A DNA stretch of 64,000 nt, from NCBI GenBank assembly GCA_965233535.1, contig OZ247489.1, positions 372,001 to 436,000 of the forward strand, in the 5' to 3' direction. The notes beneath the pieces were generated by a model that was given only the letters and a program-made list of their open reading frames with translations, did no database searches and was not told the DNA's origin. Positions 53,480-63,338 of this stretch are shown one piece after another (the stretch's first letter is position 1; the number at the start of each line of letters is the position of its first letter). This DNA is from Cytomitobacter sp965233535 (GTDB lineage: Bacteria; Pseudomonadota; Alphaproteobacteria; CAJXXZ01; 1604HC). The position numbers and the translations under genes are program-made.

Positions 53480-55361
53480 ATTTTTATTTGAGATAATGCA
53501 TGAAAACATTCCGCATGAGATAAAAAACACTAGCTTAAAAAAATGGGACCAAGCTTTTCATGAGGTATTGAAAAGCCACTCAATTCAAGGTTATTCATTC
53601 AAATCATATATAACTAATAGCAGAATAATAACAGTAGTAGAAAATATGCCAATTCAGATTCAAAAAGAAAGCACTTCTATTAGAGGGCCAAGAGAAGGAA
53701 CAGATCAAAGTATCGTAGATAAATTTTTAAACAAACATAAACAAACAAAAGATAGTTTATATGTAAGTAAAGGATTCTATAACATTGATATAAAGTATGA
53801 TTTACAGCATACAGCTGAGTTAATTCCTATAATTTGTAATAAAGTAATTGAGTTAATGAAGTGGAATAAAGTTTCATTTTGGGGAGAAAAATTAGGATGG
53901 ATCAGACCTGTTAGAAGAATAGTATCAATTTTCAATAACAGCGCATTATTATGGCATAATGAAAATTTTGGAATCACTTCTTCATCAAATTTCATGTTAG
54001 ATTTTGTAAGAAAAACAGAATTTACAGCAAACAATTTTGAGTCTTATAAAAATCAACTTGAATCTCATAATATATATTTAGATAATAAATTAGATAAGCT
54101 ATATGAAAATGTACAAAATATACTTAATGAAAATTCACAGCAAAATATAAACAAAGCAGAGTTACAAAAGATTTCATCTCAAACTGAGTCACTTAACTTG
54201 TATTACTCTAAAATAGAGGATAACTTTGATATTCCAGTTGAAATAAAAAAAGAAGTTTTGGAAGAGCAACAGCATATTGGGTTGTTTGAGAATAATATGT
54301 TAACTGGCTTAATAATCTTTTCCGAATATCCAATGTCTGACAATGGTGATTTATTAATTGCACAAACTAAGAAAACTTTGTTTTCCAAATTAAATGATGC
54401 ATTGTTTTTTTGGGAACGAGATATGAGTCAAGATTTAAACTCATATTTTATAAAATTAGAAAACACACTGTTTTATAATGGTTTAGGAACTTTAAAACAA
54501 AAAAGCACTAGAGTTTTGAATATTGCAAAGCAGTTTAATAATAACGAAAATTTACTCAAATCAATTGACCTTATTCAAATAGATTTGTGCATGCAAACTA
54601 TTACGGAAATGAATAAATTAGAGGGCTTGATGTCATATTTCTATTGCAAACATCATAAGGTGTCAAAAGAAGTATGCGATATTATATTAGCTCAATATAA
54701 CAATCAAAATCATACCGTAAACTCTCTTTATTTAAGTTTATTATTCAAATTAGATAGTGTTATCGCTTTTATTGGAAAAAAGATGACACCTACTGGATCT
54801 GCAGATCCTTTAGCAATTAGAAGAAAGTGCATGGAAATAATTAAAACATCATTTATGTTACATGAATTAGGATTTTCAATTAACATCCCTAAGCATATTG
54901 AGTGTTTTCAAAGTGAATTTGAGAAACAAAATATTACATTAGATCTATCTGATTTTAAAGAATATTTTCATAAAAGATTTACTCATGTTTTGGAAACAGA
55001 GTATGGAAGCATTGCGCAGTTAGTTTTTAATGAACAAGATATATGTTTAGCTAAAGAAAAATTAGAGAGCATCAAGAAATTTAAAGAGGTTGATACAATA
55101 GTTAAAATATACAATAGATTAAATGGTTTAGATTACAATGATTTAAGTCAACAAATAATAAGCAACTTAGATGCTACAGAACAAATTTTAGTAGATTTTC
55201 TTGAAGATGAAATGAATTTAGATAATTTGCTCGCAGTAAGCAAACAAATAGAAGATATTTTTACAAATCATATAATTAATGAGGAATTGCAGTTAAAGTT
55301 TTTACTAAAAAATGTACGTGATAAATTTACAGCTTATGCTGATTTTGGAAAATTAAAATGA
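53472..55361 (+). CDS. glyS: Glycyl-tRNA synthetase beta subunit
   Basis: tRNA-binding subunit of tetrameric GlyRS. It starts FLFEIMHENIPHE and contains REGTDQSIVDKFL, VSFWGEKLGWIRPVRRIVSI, the metal-dependent HD-like region (with its motif altered) and KMTPTGSADPLAIRRKCMEI. The C-terminal anticodon-binding part is present. At 629 residues it is about 60 short, in keeping with general shortening in this genome. It overlaps the next gene by four bases. Confidence 0.93.
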   Translation: MAEFLFEIMHENIPHEIKNTSLKKWDQAFHEVLKSHSIQGYSFKSYITNSRIITVVENMPIQIQKESTSIRGPREGTDQSIVDKFLNKHKQTKDSLYVSKGFYNIDIKYDLQHTAELIPIICNKVIELMKWNKVSFWGEKLGWIRPVRRIVSIFNNSALLWHNENFGITSSSNFMLDFVRKTEFTANNFESYKNQLESHNIYLDNKLDKLYENVQNILNENSQQNINKAELQKISSQTESLNLYYSKIEDNFDIPVEIKKEVLEEQQHIGLFENNMLTGLIIFSEYPMSDNGDLLIAQTKKTLFSKLNDALFFWERDMSQDLNSYFIKLENTLFYNGLGTLKQKSTRVLNIAKQFNNNENLLKSIDLIQIDLCMQTITEMNKLEGLMSYFYCKHHKVSKEVCDIILAQYNNQNHTVNSLYLSLLFKLDSVIAFIGKKMTPTGSADPLAIRRKCMEIIKTSFMLHELGFSINIPKHIECFQSEFEKQNITLDLSDFKEYFHKRFTHVLETEYGSIAQLVFNEQDICLAKEKLESIKKFKEVDTIVKIYNRLNGLDYNDLSQQIISNLDATEQILVDFLEDEMNLDNLLAVSKQIEDIFTNHIINEELQLKFLLKNVRDKFTAYADFGKLK

Positions 55362-56227
55362 CTTTAGTAGTAATAGATGGATTCAGCATTTTGTTTAGAA
55401 GTTTCTTTGCAGTGCAAAATTTATATAATGTGAATGGAGTTCCTATAGGAGGAGTTGTTGGTTTTGTCAGAACTGTACTTAAAATTATTGACAACTTTCA
55501 ACCAGAATACTGTGTTATAGCATTAGATAGTGGAAAACCAACTTGGAGACATGAGCTATATGATCAATATAAATCTAATCGAAAAAAGACGCCTGACGAT
55601 TTAATTCCACAGTTTGAAATAATAATTGAAGCATGTAAAATTTTAGGAATCAGTACTTTTAAAGGACAGAAATGTGAAGCTGATGACTGGATTGGTTCAA
55701 TTTCTCAAAAATACAAAACGAAATGTGAAAAAGTATTTATATGTTCTTGTGATAAAGATTTAATGCAATTAGTAGGTGATAATGTGTTTTTTCTTGATCC
55801 ATTCAAACTAATGATTATGCATGAAAAAGATGTCCAAGCTAAATTAGGTGTATTGCCAAAACAAATTCCAGATTTATTTGGATTAATTGGAGATGCTAGT
55901 GACTGCATACCTGGAGTTCCGACAATAGGGTCAAAAACCGCTTCAAATTGGTTACAGGAATTTCCTGATATAGAAACCATTTTTGCAAATCACACTCAAC
56001 TAAAACCAAAAGCTAGGCAGATGAAATTTGTTGAACATTACGATCAAGCTATTCTTTCTAGGACTTTAGCGCAGTTAAAATATGGGTTAGAGCTTCCAGA
56101 CATTAAAGAATTACATTACGGAACTGAAGAAGCAACTATAATGAATTTTCTGGATAAATACAAACTAGCAAATCACATTAAAAAATATCCAGAAATTATG
56201 ATAAACAAAAAAGCAAGCTTATTTTAA
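55358..56227 (+). CDS. Stand-alone 5'-3' exonuclease (PolA N-terminal domain)
   Basis: Flap and 5' nuclease that removes RNA primers and repair flaps. The 289 residues correspond to the first domain of DNA polymerase I: VVIDGFSILFRSFF, ALDSGKPTWRHELYDQYKSN, GQKCEADDWIG, VFICSCDKDLMQLV, LIGDASDCIPGVPTIGSKTA. The coding frame stops at 56227 and no proofreading or polymerase domain follows; mreB comes next. It could be a trimmed polA or a separate nuclease with a polymerase gene elsewhere. Confidence 0.88.
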   Translation: MTLVVIDGFSILFRSFFAVQNLYNVNGVPIGGVVGFVRTVLKIIDNFQPEYCVIALDSGKPTWRHELYDQYKSNRKKTPDDLIPQFEIIIEACKILGISTFKGQKCEADDWIGSISQKYKTKCEKVFICSCDKDLMQLVGDNVFFLDPFKLMIMHEKDVQAKLGVLPKQIPDLFGLIGDASDCIPGVPTIGSKTASNWLQEFPDIETIFANHTQLKPKARQMKFVEHYDQAILSRTLAQLKYGLELPDIKELHYGTEEATIMNFLDKYKLANHIKKYPEIMINKKASLF

Positions 56228-56279
56228 CTAATTAGATAAGAGAATTGATTTTTTATGCATCTTGAAGCTAATATTACGT

Positions 56280-57371
56280 ATGATATTTAAATTAATTAAG
56301 AAATTGCTCAAAAGACTTTCACAGTCATCGAAAAAACTTTCTAATAAGTTTGCTTTTCACCTTTCAAGAACTGTTGCGATTGATTTAGGAACTGCAAATA
56401 CTCTTGTTCTTACAGGGGATGGAAAAATCATTAATGAACCTTCTGTAGTTGCTATTAGAACTAATAAAGGTGAAAGAGAAATTTTAGCTGTTGGTAAAGA
56501 AGCAAAGAAAATGGTTGGACGAACACCTGAGCATATTTTTGCAATTAGACCAATGAAAGATGGAGTGATTAGTGATTTTATAGTTGCTGAGGAAATGATC
56601 AAACATTTTATGAAACTTGCAAATTCAGATAAAGGTATTTTAGGACCAAAAGTTATCATAGGAGTTCCTGTAGGAGCTACAATTGTAGAAAGACGTGCTA
56701 TTAAAGATGCAGCAAAAAGTGCTGGAGCTCGTGAAGTAGAATTAATTGATGAACCAATGGCAGCTGCTATTGGAGCTGATTTGCCAGTATCTGAGCCAAG
56801 AGGATCAATGATTGTAGATATTGGTGGTGGAACAACAGAAATTGCTATTTTATCATTAGGTGGAATTGTTTTTGCCTCTTCTTGCAAAGTTGGTGGAGAT
56901 AAATTAGATGAGTGCATTGCAGATTATGTAAAAAATAAATTCCACATTACAATTGGTGAAAGTACCGCTGAGCTTATCAAAACAACTATTGGAGCAGCTT
57001 CTTTAGTTGAAGATTCAAAGGATCAATCTATTGAAATTAATGGATTTGATAGAGCAACCGGAATACCTAAGAAAATTGTAATTAAATCTTCTGATATTAT
57101 TGAAAGTATCAGTGGGCCTTTAGCAACAATTATTTCTTCAATTAAAAATGTAATTGAAAAAACTCCACCTGAAGTAGCATCTGACATTGCAGATGTTGGA
57201 ATTGTACTTAGTGGTGGTGGTGCATTATTAGGAAATGTTTCTGAATTGTTTTCTAGTAAATTAGGATTAGAATTCAAAATTGCAAAAAATCCACTAATGT
57301 GCGTAGTTAATGGTTTGGGTAAAATTGTAAATGAGTCCAAAGAAAATCATAAAGTTAGCGAAATTGACTGA
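56280..57371 (+). CDS. mreB: Rod shape-determining protein MreB
   Basis: Actin-like filament protein that organises lateral wall synthesis. Nucleotide motifs are AIDLGTANTLV, IVDIGGGTTEIAILSLGG and IVLSGGGALLGN. A long basic amphipathic N-terminal helix (MIFKLIKKLLKRLSQSSKKL) probably binds the membrane. I use the ATG at 56280 (363 residues); a TTG at 56262 would extend it. It heads mreB-mreC-mreD-mrdA. Confidence 0.94.
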   Translation: MIFKLIKKLLKRLSQSSKKLSNKFAFHLSRTVAIDLGTANTLVLTGDGKIINEPSVVAIRTNKGEREILAVGKEAKKMVGRTPEHIFAIRPMKDGVISDFIVAEEMIKHFMKLANSDKGILGPKVIIGVPVGATIVERRAIKDAAKSAGAREVELIDEPMAAAIGADLPVSEPRGSMIVDIGGGTTEIAILSLGGIVFASSCKVGGDKLDECIADYVKNKFHITIGESTAELIKTTIGAASLVEDSKDQSIEINGFDRATGIPKKIVIKSSDIIESISGPLATIISSIKNVIEKTPPEVASDIADVGIVLSGGGALLGNVSELFSSKLGLEFKIAKNPLMCVVNGLGKIVNESKENHKVSEID

Positions 57372-57373
57372 CA

Positions 57374-57946
57374 ATGAAATTGATTCTTATTCTCATTTTT
57401 TTTGCATTAAAGTATGAGTTGTTTTTCAACACAATTAATACAAAACAACAATACGAACAAGAAGCATGTAGCATGAATATAGTTAATCAATTAATTGCAG
57501 ATGAAAATAGTAATTTAAGATCTTTGCTTAATATTCAAACGATATCAAATGTAATGCATAAAATAGTGGAAATATCTCATTTCAAGAAAAATGGCAATAT
57601 AATTTTGAAACATCATAATGGTATAGTTATTTTTAACAACCAAATTATAGGAAAAGTTCAAAACAATATTTTTATACCAATTACAAAAAAAGCTATTAAA
57701 ATTGCTGTACGATCTGAGAAGAATAAAAATGCAATTTTAGTAGGAAATGTAAACGAATTGAAATTATTACATATGGAAAAGCATGATGATTTCTTTGAAA
57801 AAGGTGAAAAGATCTATTTAGATGGAATTAGTCAAAATTTATTAGTTGGAATTGCAAAAAATCAAAAATATATAGACACAAATATTCCTTGGCATAAAAT
57901 TAGGTTTGTTTCTATTTTGGAGATTAAAAATGAATATTGTAAATAA
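57374..57946 (+). CDS. mreC: MreC-like rod shape protein, shortened
   Basis: Periplasmic scaffold of the elongation complex. After a hydrophobic start (LILILIFFALKYELFF), a short coiled segment leads to the strand-rich beta domain (NIILKHHNGIVIFNNQIIGKV in two halves; KNAILVGNVNELKLLHM), which resembles MreC. At 190 residues it is roughly 80-100 shorter than common MreC, mostly in the coiled coil. Position between mreB and mreD supports the call. Confidence 0.78.
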   Translation: MKLILILIFFALKYELFFNTINTKQQYEQEACSMNIVNQLIADENSNLRSLLNIQTISNVMHKIVEISHFKKNGNIILKHHNGIVIFNNQIIGKVQNNIFIPITKKAIKIAVRSEKNKNAILVGNVNELKLLHMEKHDDFFEKGEKIYLDGISQNLLVGIAKNQKYIDTNIPWHKIRFVSILEIKNEYCK

Positions 57947-58295
57947 AATTATACACTATATCTTTGCACAAATTGATTGGGATAGCTTGTTTTTGTTTCA
58001 TATGAAAAGTCATGATTTTTATAAATCAGTATTTTTTATACTTACCTCTCATATTTTGACTTATTATTTTTTGAATGAGATTTTCATATTTAGCATAATA
58101 TTTGACATAATCTCTATAATAATACTAAAAAATTTAAAAATGAATTTTATTGGATTTTTGACAATGAGAACAGCATATTATACAACTGCTTCTTCTTTAG
58201 GAATAGCATCATACAGTTTTTTTAAAAATGGAATCATTGCCTTTATAAGTACATTATTAATTAGGGAGTTTCTAAAAAAATCAAACAATGAATAA
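57930..58295 (+). CDS. mreD: MreD-like rod shape membrane protein
   Basis: Small polytopic inner membrane protein of the elongation complex. The ATG at 57930 follows GGAG and gives 121 residues with about four membrane segments. There is little sequence signature beyond hydrophobicity, so the call leans on its place between mreC (17-base overlap) and mrdA (eight-base overlap). Confidence 0.65.
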   Translation: MNIVNKIIHYIFAQIDWDSLFLFHMKSHDFYKSVFFILTSHILTYYFLNEIFIFSIIFDIISIIILKNLKMNFIGFLTMRTAYYTTASSLGIASYSFFKNGIIAFISTLLIREFLKKSNNE

Positions 58296-59919
58296 GTTAA
58301 GGTGGTCAATATTCGTATATTCAAACTTAATATTAATTATTACTTTGAGGTTTATATATGTACAAATTATATATCAAGATAAATATGCGTATATGTCATT
58401 TCAAAACATCACTTTAAGAAGAGAAATCATCGCTCCTAGAGGAAACATATATGACAAAAATGGCACACTCTTATCTGGAAATCAAAATATATTCAATCTA
58501 TTAATTCATACTTTGAACAAACAAAAATACAACAATGCTTTAGATATCATTTCAACTAAAATTATAAATTATAAAAGAAATCAAAGGAATTTTTCACACA
58601 TTGTAAAAAAACGACTATCATGGGAAGAGTTAAAATATATCGAAAGTGTAGATAAAAATTGCTTTTTTATACAACATGAATATCATCGTGATTATTATAA
58701 TGAATCATGTTCTAATTTATTAGGGTATACAAAATATGCAGATGCTCAACATATTGGAGTTTCTGGAATTGAAAAAACAAATAATCAAAATCTCACAGGA
58801 AAATCAGGAAAACAGCAAGTTCAATTAAATGCGTATGGTGAAATACTTGATAAAACTACTGTGAAAAATCCCATAAAAGGCAATGACATTAATTTATCCT
58901 TAGAGTTAGATTTACAAAATAAAGCATACGAATATTTATCACAAATTAAAAAAGGATGTGTTTGCATTTTAGACTTGAAAAACAATAGCATAGCCGCTTC
59001 TGTGTCATATCCATCTTATGATTCAAATAAAATAAGAGAAAACTGGGAAGAGCTCACATTAAACCCATATAAACCATTAATTCATAGAGTTTTCGAAGGT
59101 GTATACCCTATAGGGTCTACCATGAAAATTTTTGTTGCTCTATTTGCTTTAGAAGAAGGAATTATAAATGAACATACATTAATTGAGTGTACAGGAGAAT
59201 TTTTTATAGGAAGCCATAGATTCAAATGTTGGAAAACACATGGAGTAAATGTAAATCTTGAAAGAGGAATCACTGAGTCATGTGATGTGTTTTTCTACTC
59301 ATTATGTAGATCAATTTGCCCTGTAAAATTTCAAAATTTTCTATATAAACTTGGATTAAAAGAAGATCAAAACATCTTTCCTACTAATACAAAAGGATTT
59401 GTAGCAGACCCAAATTATGTAAGAAAAAAATTCAGAAGAAAATGGAAAATTGCTGACACATTATTAATTTCAATTGGGCAAGGAATGTTTTTTTGCACTC
59501 CATTTGAATTAAGCACTATGATGGCTAGATTAGTTTCAATGAAAAAACACACCTTTACATTCAATACTCTGAAAGAGCAAAATGAAAATCTAAATTTTAA
59601 AAAGCACAATATAATGTTATTGCAAAAATATATGAAACAAGTTACGCATTTCAAAAATGGAACAGCATTTTATCACTGGACTTTAAATAAAAACCCTAAT
59701 ATTTCAGGGAAAACTGGAACCGTACAAACTAGAGCTTTGAAAAAAGAAGAATATGGGTTACATAGTAGTAAAAAAGAATATGAAAGACGTGAACATACTA
59801 TATTTTGCGGATACTTACCTACAGAAAATCCACGATATGTGATCACTGTAATAGCAGAAAATAGCAATAATGCAAAAAACATTGCTTTTCAATTATGTAA
59901 TTATATTCAAAAACGATGA
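58288..59919 (+). CDS. mrdA: Penicillin-binding protein 2 (elongation transpeptidase)
   Basis: Class B transpeptidase that cross-links wall material in the rod complex. A membrane anchor (about residues 7-27) precedes the pedestal domain with REIIAPRGNIYDKNGTLL. Catalytic motifs: YPIGSTMKIFVALFAL (serine), SCD in place of SxN (ESCDVFFYSLC) and SGKTGTVQTR. At 543 residues it is short for PBP2. rodA, often next, is absent; tyrS follows after 19 bases. Confidence 0.92.
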   Translation: MNKLRWSIFVYSNLILIITLRFIYVQIIYQDKYAYMSFQNITLRREIIAPRGNIYDKNGTLLSGNQNIFNLLIHTLNKQKYNNALDIISTKIINYKRNQRNFSHIVKKRLSWEELKYIESVDKNCFFIQHEYHRDYYNESCSNLLGYTKYADAQHIGVSGIEKTNNQNLTGKSGKQQVQLNAYGEILDKTTVKNPIKGNDINLSLELDLQNKAYEYLSQIKKGCVCILDLKNNSIAASVSYPSYDSNKIRENWEELTLNPYKPLIHRVFEGVYPIGSTMKIFVALFALEEGIINEHTLIECTGEFFIGSHRFKCWKTHGVNVNLERGITESCDVFFYSLCRSICPVKFQNFLYKLGLKEDQNIFPTNTKGFVADPNYVRKKFRRKWKIADTLLISIGQGMFFCTPFELSTMMARLVSMKKHTFTFNTLKEQNENLNFKKHNIMLLQKYMKQVTHFKNGTAFYHWTLNKNPNISGKTGTVQTRALKKEEYGLHSSKKEYERREHTIFCGYLPTENPRYVITVIAENSNNAKNIAFQLCNYIQKR

Positions 59920-59938
59920 ACTATGATAAATTTTAGCA

Positions 59939-61126
59939 ATGAATTTAATGTCGTGGATGCATTCAAGAGGGTTGATATACCAAAAAACAAATGAAACAAA
60001 TTTGGCTGCAAAATTAGATAAAAAAGAAATTTGCTGTTATTTAGGAGTAGATTTGACTGCAAATAGCATGCATATCGGGCATTTACTCCCATTACGTATC
60101 ATGAGCATATTATCTCAACATGGAAACAAGTGTATTTTCCTATTCGGACGAGGAACCACTATGATCGGGGATCCTTCGATGAGACAAAAAGAACGCCCAA
60201 TGCTTAGTCAAAATGAAATACATGACAATATGTTGCAAATCAAACCTCAAGTAGAGCGTTTGGTAAAAAATGTTGTACATGAAGATAATGCAGATTGGTT
60301 ATTAGAAACTAATTTAATAGATTTTTTGAGAGAAGTTGGAAGTAAGTTTTCTGTCAATCAAATGGTTAATTTAGAAACTTTCAAGCGCAGATTAGAAGAG
60401 AACAATCCACTTAGTTTTCTGGAATTCACCTACCCTATTCTTCAATCTTATGATTTTTACAAATTATACCAAAAGCATGAATGTAACTTACAAATTGGTG
60501 GTTCAGATCAATGGGGAAATATAATTAATGGAGTGAATTTTATTAGAAAATCCAATTCACAGGAAGTATATGGAATTACAGTCCCACTACTTTTAAGAGG
60601 TGGAAAAAAGATGGGTAAAAGTACTGGTGGAGCAATTTGGTTAGATGATTCTCAAACTAGTGTTTTTGACTTTTGGCAATTTTGGAGAAACTTACCTGAT
60701 GAAGATGTTAAAAATTACATGTTGAAATTCACAGATTTGGATGTAGAAATAATTGATGACAAAATCACATCGAACATTAATGATGCTAAGAAACATTTAG
60801 CTGATCATATGACACAATGGGTGCATGGTGAAGAGAAAGCAAAAGAAGCAAAAATTAAAAGTATTTCTATTTTTGAAAATAAGGAAATGAATTTAGTTGA
60901 TACTTTTAACATTACTGAAGAAATAAAATTAACAAAATTACTTGTAGAAATAAAATTTGCAACTTCAGTATCTGATGCAAAGAGAAAAATAAATAGCAAT
61001 GCAATTTCACTTGATACAGTGTTATGCAGTGATAATGAAATGAAAATAAATAAAGATAATTATAAAAAAGAATTCATTCTACAATGTGGTAAAAAACATA
61101 AAATTAAGATTATCCAAAATTATTAG
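59939..61126 (+). CDS. tyrS: Tyrosyl-tRNA synthetase
   Basis: Class I synthetase for tRNA-Tyr. The HIGH motif appears as SMHIGHLLPL, the tyrosine-binding region as YPILQSYDFYKLY, QIGGSDQWGNIINGV, and the KMSKS loop as KKMGKSTGGAIWL. A C-terminal S4-like domain (KLLVEIKFATSVSDAKRKI) is present. The length, 395 residues, is normal. Several nearby ATG codons (59939, 59948, 59957) make the exact start uncertain. Confidence 0.94.
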   Translation: MNLMSWMHSRGLIYQKTNETNLAAKLDKKEICCYLGVDLTANSMHIGHLLPLRIMSILSQHGNKCIFLFGRGTTMIGDPSMRQKERPMLSQNEIHDNMLQIKPQVERLVKNVVHEDNADWLLETNLIDFLREVGSKFSVNQMVNLETFKRRLEENNPLSFLEFTYPILQSYDFYKLYQKHECNLQIGGSDQWGNIINGVNFIRKSNSQEVYGITVPLLLRGGKKMGKSTGGAIWLDDSQTSVFDFWQFWRNLPDEDVKNYMLKFTDLDVEIIDDKITSNINDAKKHLADHMTQWVHGEEKAKEAKIKSISIFENKEMNLVDTFNITEEIKLTKLLVEIKFATSVSDAKRKINSNAISLDTVLCSDNEMKINKDNYKKEFILQCGKKHKIKIIQNY

Positions 61127-61169
61127 GATTATGGAAAAAAATCAGAATATATGATAGCTTAACCTATGG

Positions 61170-61187
61170 TTCCCTGAGAATCAGGAA
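61170..61187. promoter_or_regulatory. Inverted repeat upstream of groES
   Basis: TTCCCTGA-GAA-TCAGGAA forms a hairpin with one unpaired base, followed by ATTTTATTTTTT. It may terminate the tyrS transcript or lie in the groES leader. It is not the CIRCE sequence known from other groESL operons. Confidence 0.4.
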
Positions 61188-61211
61188 ATTTTATTTTTTA
61201 AAGGAGGGGTT

Positions 61212-61529
61212 ATGATTTCATTAAATGAAAGTGATATAAACAGTTTGAAACCTTTATCTGACAGAGTTTTAGTCAGAAAACAAGAAGGTGCTAAAAGGAC
61301 AGCGTCTGGTATTGTATTGCCTGAAGCTTCAACAGAAGATGTATCTTTGGGTACTGTTGTATCAGTTGGCGAAGGTTCTACAAATGAAAAAGGCGAAAAA
61401 ATCGCTATTCCTTTAAAAGAAGGTAATAAAATATTGTTCGGACAATGGAGCGGAACAAAAGTAAGTGTTGCAAATGTAACATATATTCTTATTAAATGGG
61501 CTGATATTTTAGCTGTAATAGAAAATTAA
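61212..61529 (+). CDS. groES: Co-chaperonin GroES
   Basis: Seven-fold lid of the GroEL chaperonin. LKPLSDRVLVRKQEG opens the conserved domain; the mobile loop region is RTASGIVLPEASTED, and the end is WADILAVIEN. A short N-terminal extension (MISLNESDINS) makes it 105 residues instead of about 95. A strong AAAGGAGG ribosome site precedes the ATG. Confidence 0.96.
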   Translation: MISLNESDINSLKPLSDRVLVRKQEGAKRTASGIVLPEASTEDVSLGTVVSVGEGSTNEKGEKIAIPLKEGNKILFGQWSGTKVSVANVTYILIKWADILAVIEN

Positions 61530-61538
61530 GGAGATAAA

Positions 61539-63191
61539 ATGGCAAAACAAATATTTTTAGATTTCGAAGCTAGAAAGAAAATTATTTCTGGTGTAAACAA
61601 AGCAGTAGATGCAATAAAAACAACTCTAGGACCAAAAGGTAGACCGTCAATTTTAGGTAAGTCTTTTGGATCTGCTAGATTCACTAAAGATGGAGTTACA
61701 GTAGCAAAAGAAATAGAGCTTTCAGATCCATCTGAAAACATTGGAGCTCAACTTGTAAAAGAAGTTGCATCTAAAACAGTTGATACAGCTGGAGATGGAA
61801 CTACCACTGCATGTGTAATTTTCCAAGCGTTACTTAATCATGGATTAAAGTTCACTGAAATTGGAATGAACATAGTTGAAATTACAAAAAGCATAAATCA
61901 AGGTGTGAAAATCATAATAGAAGCTTTGAACGATGTTTCATCCCCTATTAAAGGTGATAATTCTAAAATCAAACAAGTTGCTACTATTTCAGCTAATGGA
62001 GAAAGTGAAATTGGTGAATTAATTTCTCAAGCTGTAGAAAAAATTGGTGATGATGGAATCATTACGGTTGATGATGGAAAATCTACACAAACAGAGTTAA
62101 ATGTAGTTGAAGGAATGGAATTAGATAGAGGTTTTATCTCTCACCATTTTGCAAATACTGACAAACAAACTTGTGAGTTAGAGAATCCATATATTTTAAT
62201 ATATGACCAAAAGATAAGCGCTTTGCCTGCAATGTTACAGTTGCTTGAAAATATAGTTAAATCTAACAGATCATTATTGATTATTGCTGAAGATGTTGAA
62301 GGTATTGCTTTAAACACTCTTGTATTTAACACATTAAATAAAGTAATGAAGGTTTGTGCTATTAAAGCTCCTGGGTTTGGAGATAGAAAAAGAGAAATTT
62401 GTGAAGATATTGCAACTTTAACTGATGGAACTGTTATTTCTGAAGAAATAGGTAAAAATCTTGAAGATGCTCAAATAGAGCATTTAGGTCGTGCTGTAAA
62501 AGTTACTATCACTAAAGATAAAACAACTATTGTAGGCGGTTCAGGTTCTAAAGAAGATATTCAAAAAAGGTGTAATTCACTTACACAAGCAATCAGTGCG
62601 GCAACATCTGATTATGACAGAGAAAAACTTGAAGAAAGACGCTCTAAACTTACAAATGGAGTAGCTGTTATTAGCGTTGGTGGAACAACTGAAAGCGAAC
62701 AAAAAGAAAGAAAAGATAGAGTTGAAGATGCTGTACAAGCAGTGAAAGCTGCTATAGAAAAAGGAATCGTCCCTGGTGGTGGTTCTGCCCTTCTGCATGC
62801 AAGTAAACGTTTGGATAAATTAGTTGATAATGCTAATTGCAATCAAAACTTTAATGCTGGTATCAAAATAGTACAAAAAGCAATTTCTGAACCTTTGTTA
62901 CAGAATTTAACTAATGCTGGTCGTGATGATTCTGCAATTATAGTAAATGCTGTACGTAATTCTGATGACACTGACTTTGGATATGATGTTTTAAATAGTG
63001 GTTATGGAAATATGAGAGAGCTTGGTATTGTGGATCCAGCAAAAAGCATCATTGCAGCTCTAGAATACTCTACCTCAATTGCTACATTAATTCTTACTGC
63101 TGGTTCTATAATTGTAGATGAGCCTGAGAGTAAAGAAAATGCTAACGCTCCTATGGGTGGTGGAATGCCTCCTATGGGCGGAATGTATTAA
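61539..63191 (+). CDS. groEL: Chaperonin GroEL
   Basis: ATP-dependent protein-folding chamber. Family marks: TLGPKGRPSIL, DTAGDGTTTACV, GFGDRKREICEDIATLT, VPGGGSALLHA, DPAKSIIAALEYSTSIA and a Gly-Met tail (MGGGMPPMGGMY). The 550-residue length is standard. AAGGAG stands a few bases before the ATG, nine bases after groES. An inverted repeat with T-run follows the stop. High groESL expression is common in intracellular symbionts; the strong ribosome sites fit that. Confidence 0.97.
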   Translation: MAKQIFLDFEARKKIISGVNKAVDAIKTTLGPKGRPSILGKSFGSARFTKDGVTVAKEIELSDPSENIGAQLVKEVASKTVDTAGDGTTTACVIFQALLNHGLKFTEIGMNIVEITKSINQGVKIIIEALNDVSSPIKGDNSKIKQVATISANGESEIGELISQAVEKIGDDGIITVDDGKSTQTELNVVEGMELDRGFISHHFANTDKQTCELENPYILIYDQKISALPAMLQLLENIVKSNRSLLIIAEDVEGIALNTLVFNTLNKVMKVCAIKAPGFGDRKREICEDIATLTDGTVISEEIGKNLEDAQIEHLGRAVKVTITKDKTTIVGGSGSKEDIQKRCNSLTQAISAATSDYDREKLEERRSKLTNGVAVISVGGTTESEQKERKDRVEDAVQAVKAAIEKGIVPGGGSALLHASKRLDKLVDNANCNQNFNAGIKIVQKAISEPLLQNLTNAGRDDSAIIVNAVRNSDDTDFGYDVLNSGYGNMRELGIVDPAKSIIAALEYSTSIATLILTAGSIIVDEPESKENANAPMGGGMPPMGGMY

Positions 63192-63227
63192 TTTTAGCTG
63201 TACCACATTACAACGCTAAAATTTTTA
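63190..63227 (+). terminator. Terminator after groEL
   Basis: AATTTTAGC (63190-63198) pairs perfectly with GCTAAAATT (63215-63223) across a 16-base loop, followed by TTTATT. It begins in the groEL stop codon. Confidence 0.6.
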
Positions 63228-63304
63228 TTACAACCTAACTTCATTATTCAAAATAAAATAACTTTACTAGAAAAATTCAGTTAAGTACTTCATAACGCTT
63301 TAAT

Positions 63305-63332
63305 TTGATTTTGAGCATTTTTATACTATAAT
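63305..63332 (+). promoter_or_regulatory. Candidate promoter with leaderless geometry
   Basis: TTGATT (63305-63310) and an exact TATAAT (63327-63332) are 16 bases apart; the -10 box ends six bases before the ATG at 63339, and no ribosome site is present. Confidence 0.55.
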
Positions 63333-63338
63333 ATTTAT

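Noticed and set aside
56357..56917. 186-codon open frame antisense to mreB
   Set aside because: It lies fully inside a well-identified gene, has no ribosome site or recognisable product, and reflects codon bias on the opposite strand.
62577..62842. Two antisense frames within groEL
   Set aside because: Shadows of the highly conserved groEL sequence.
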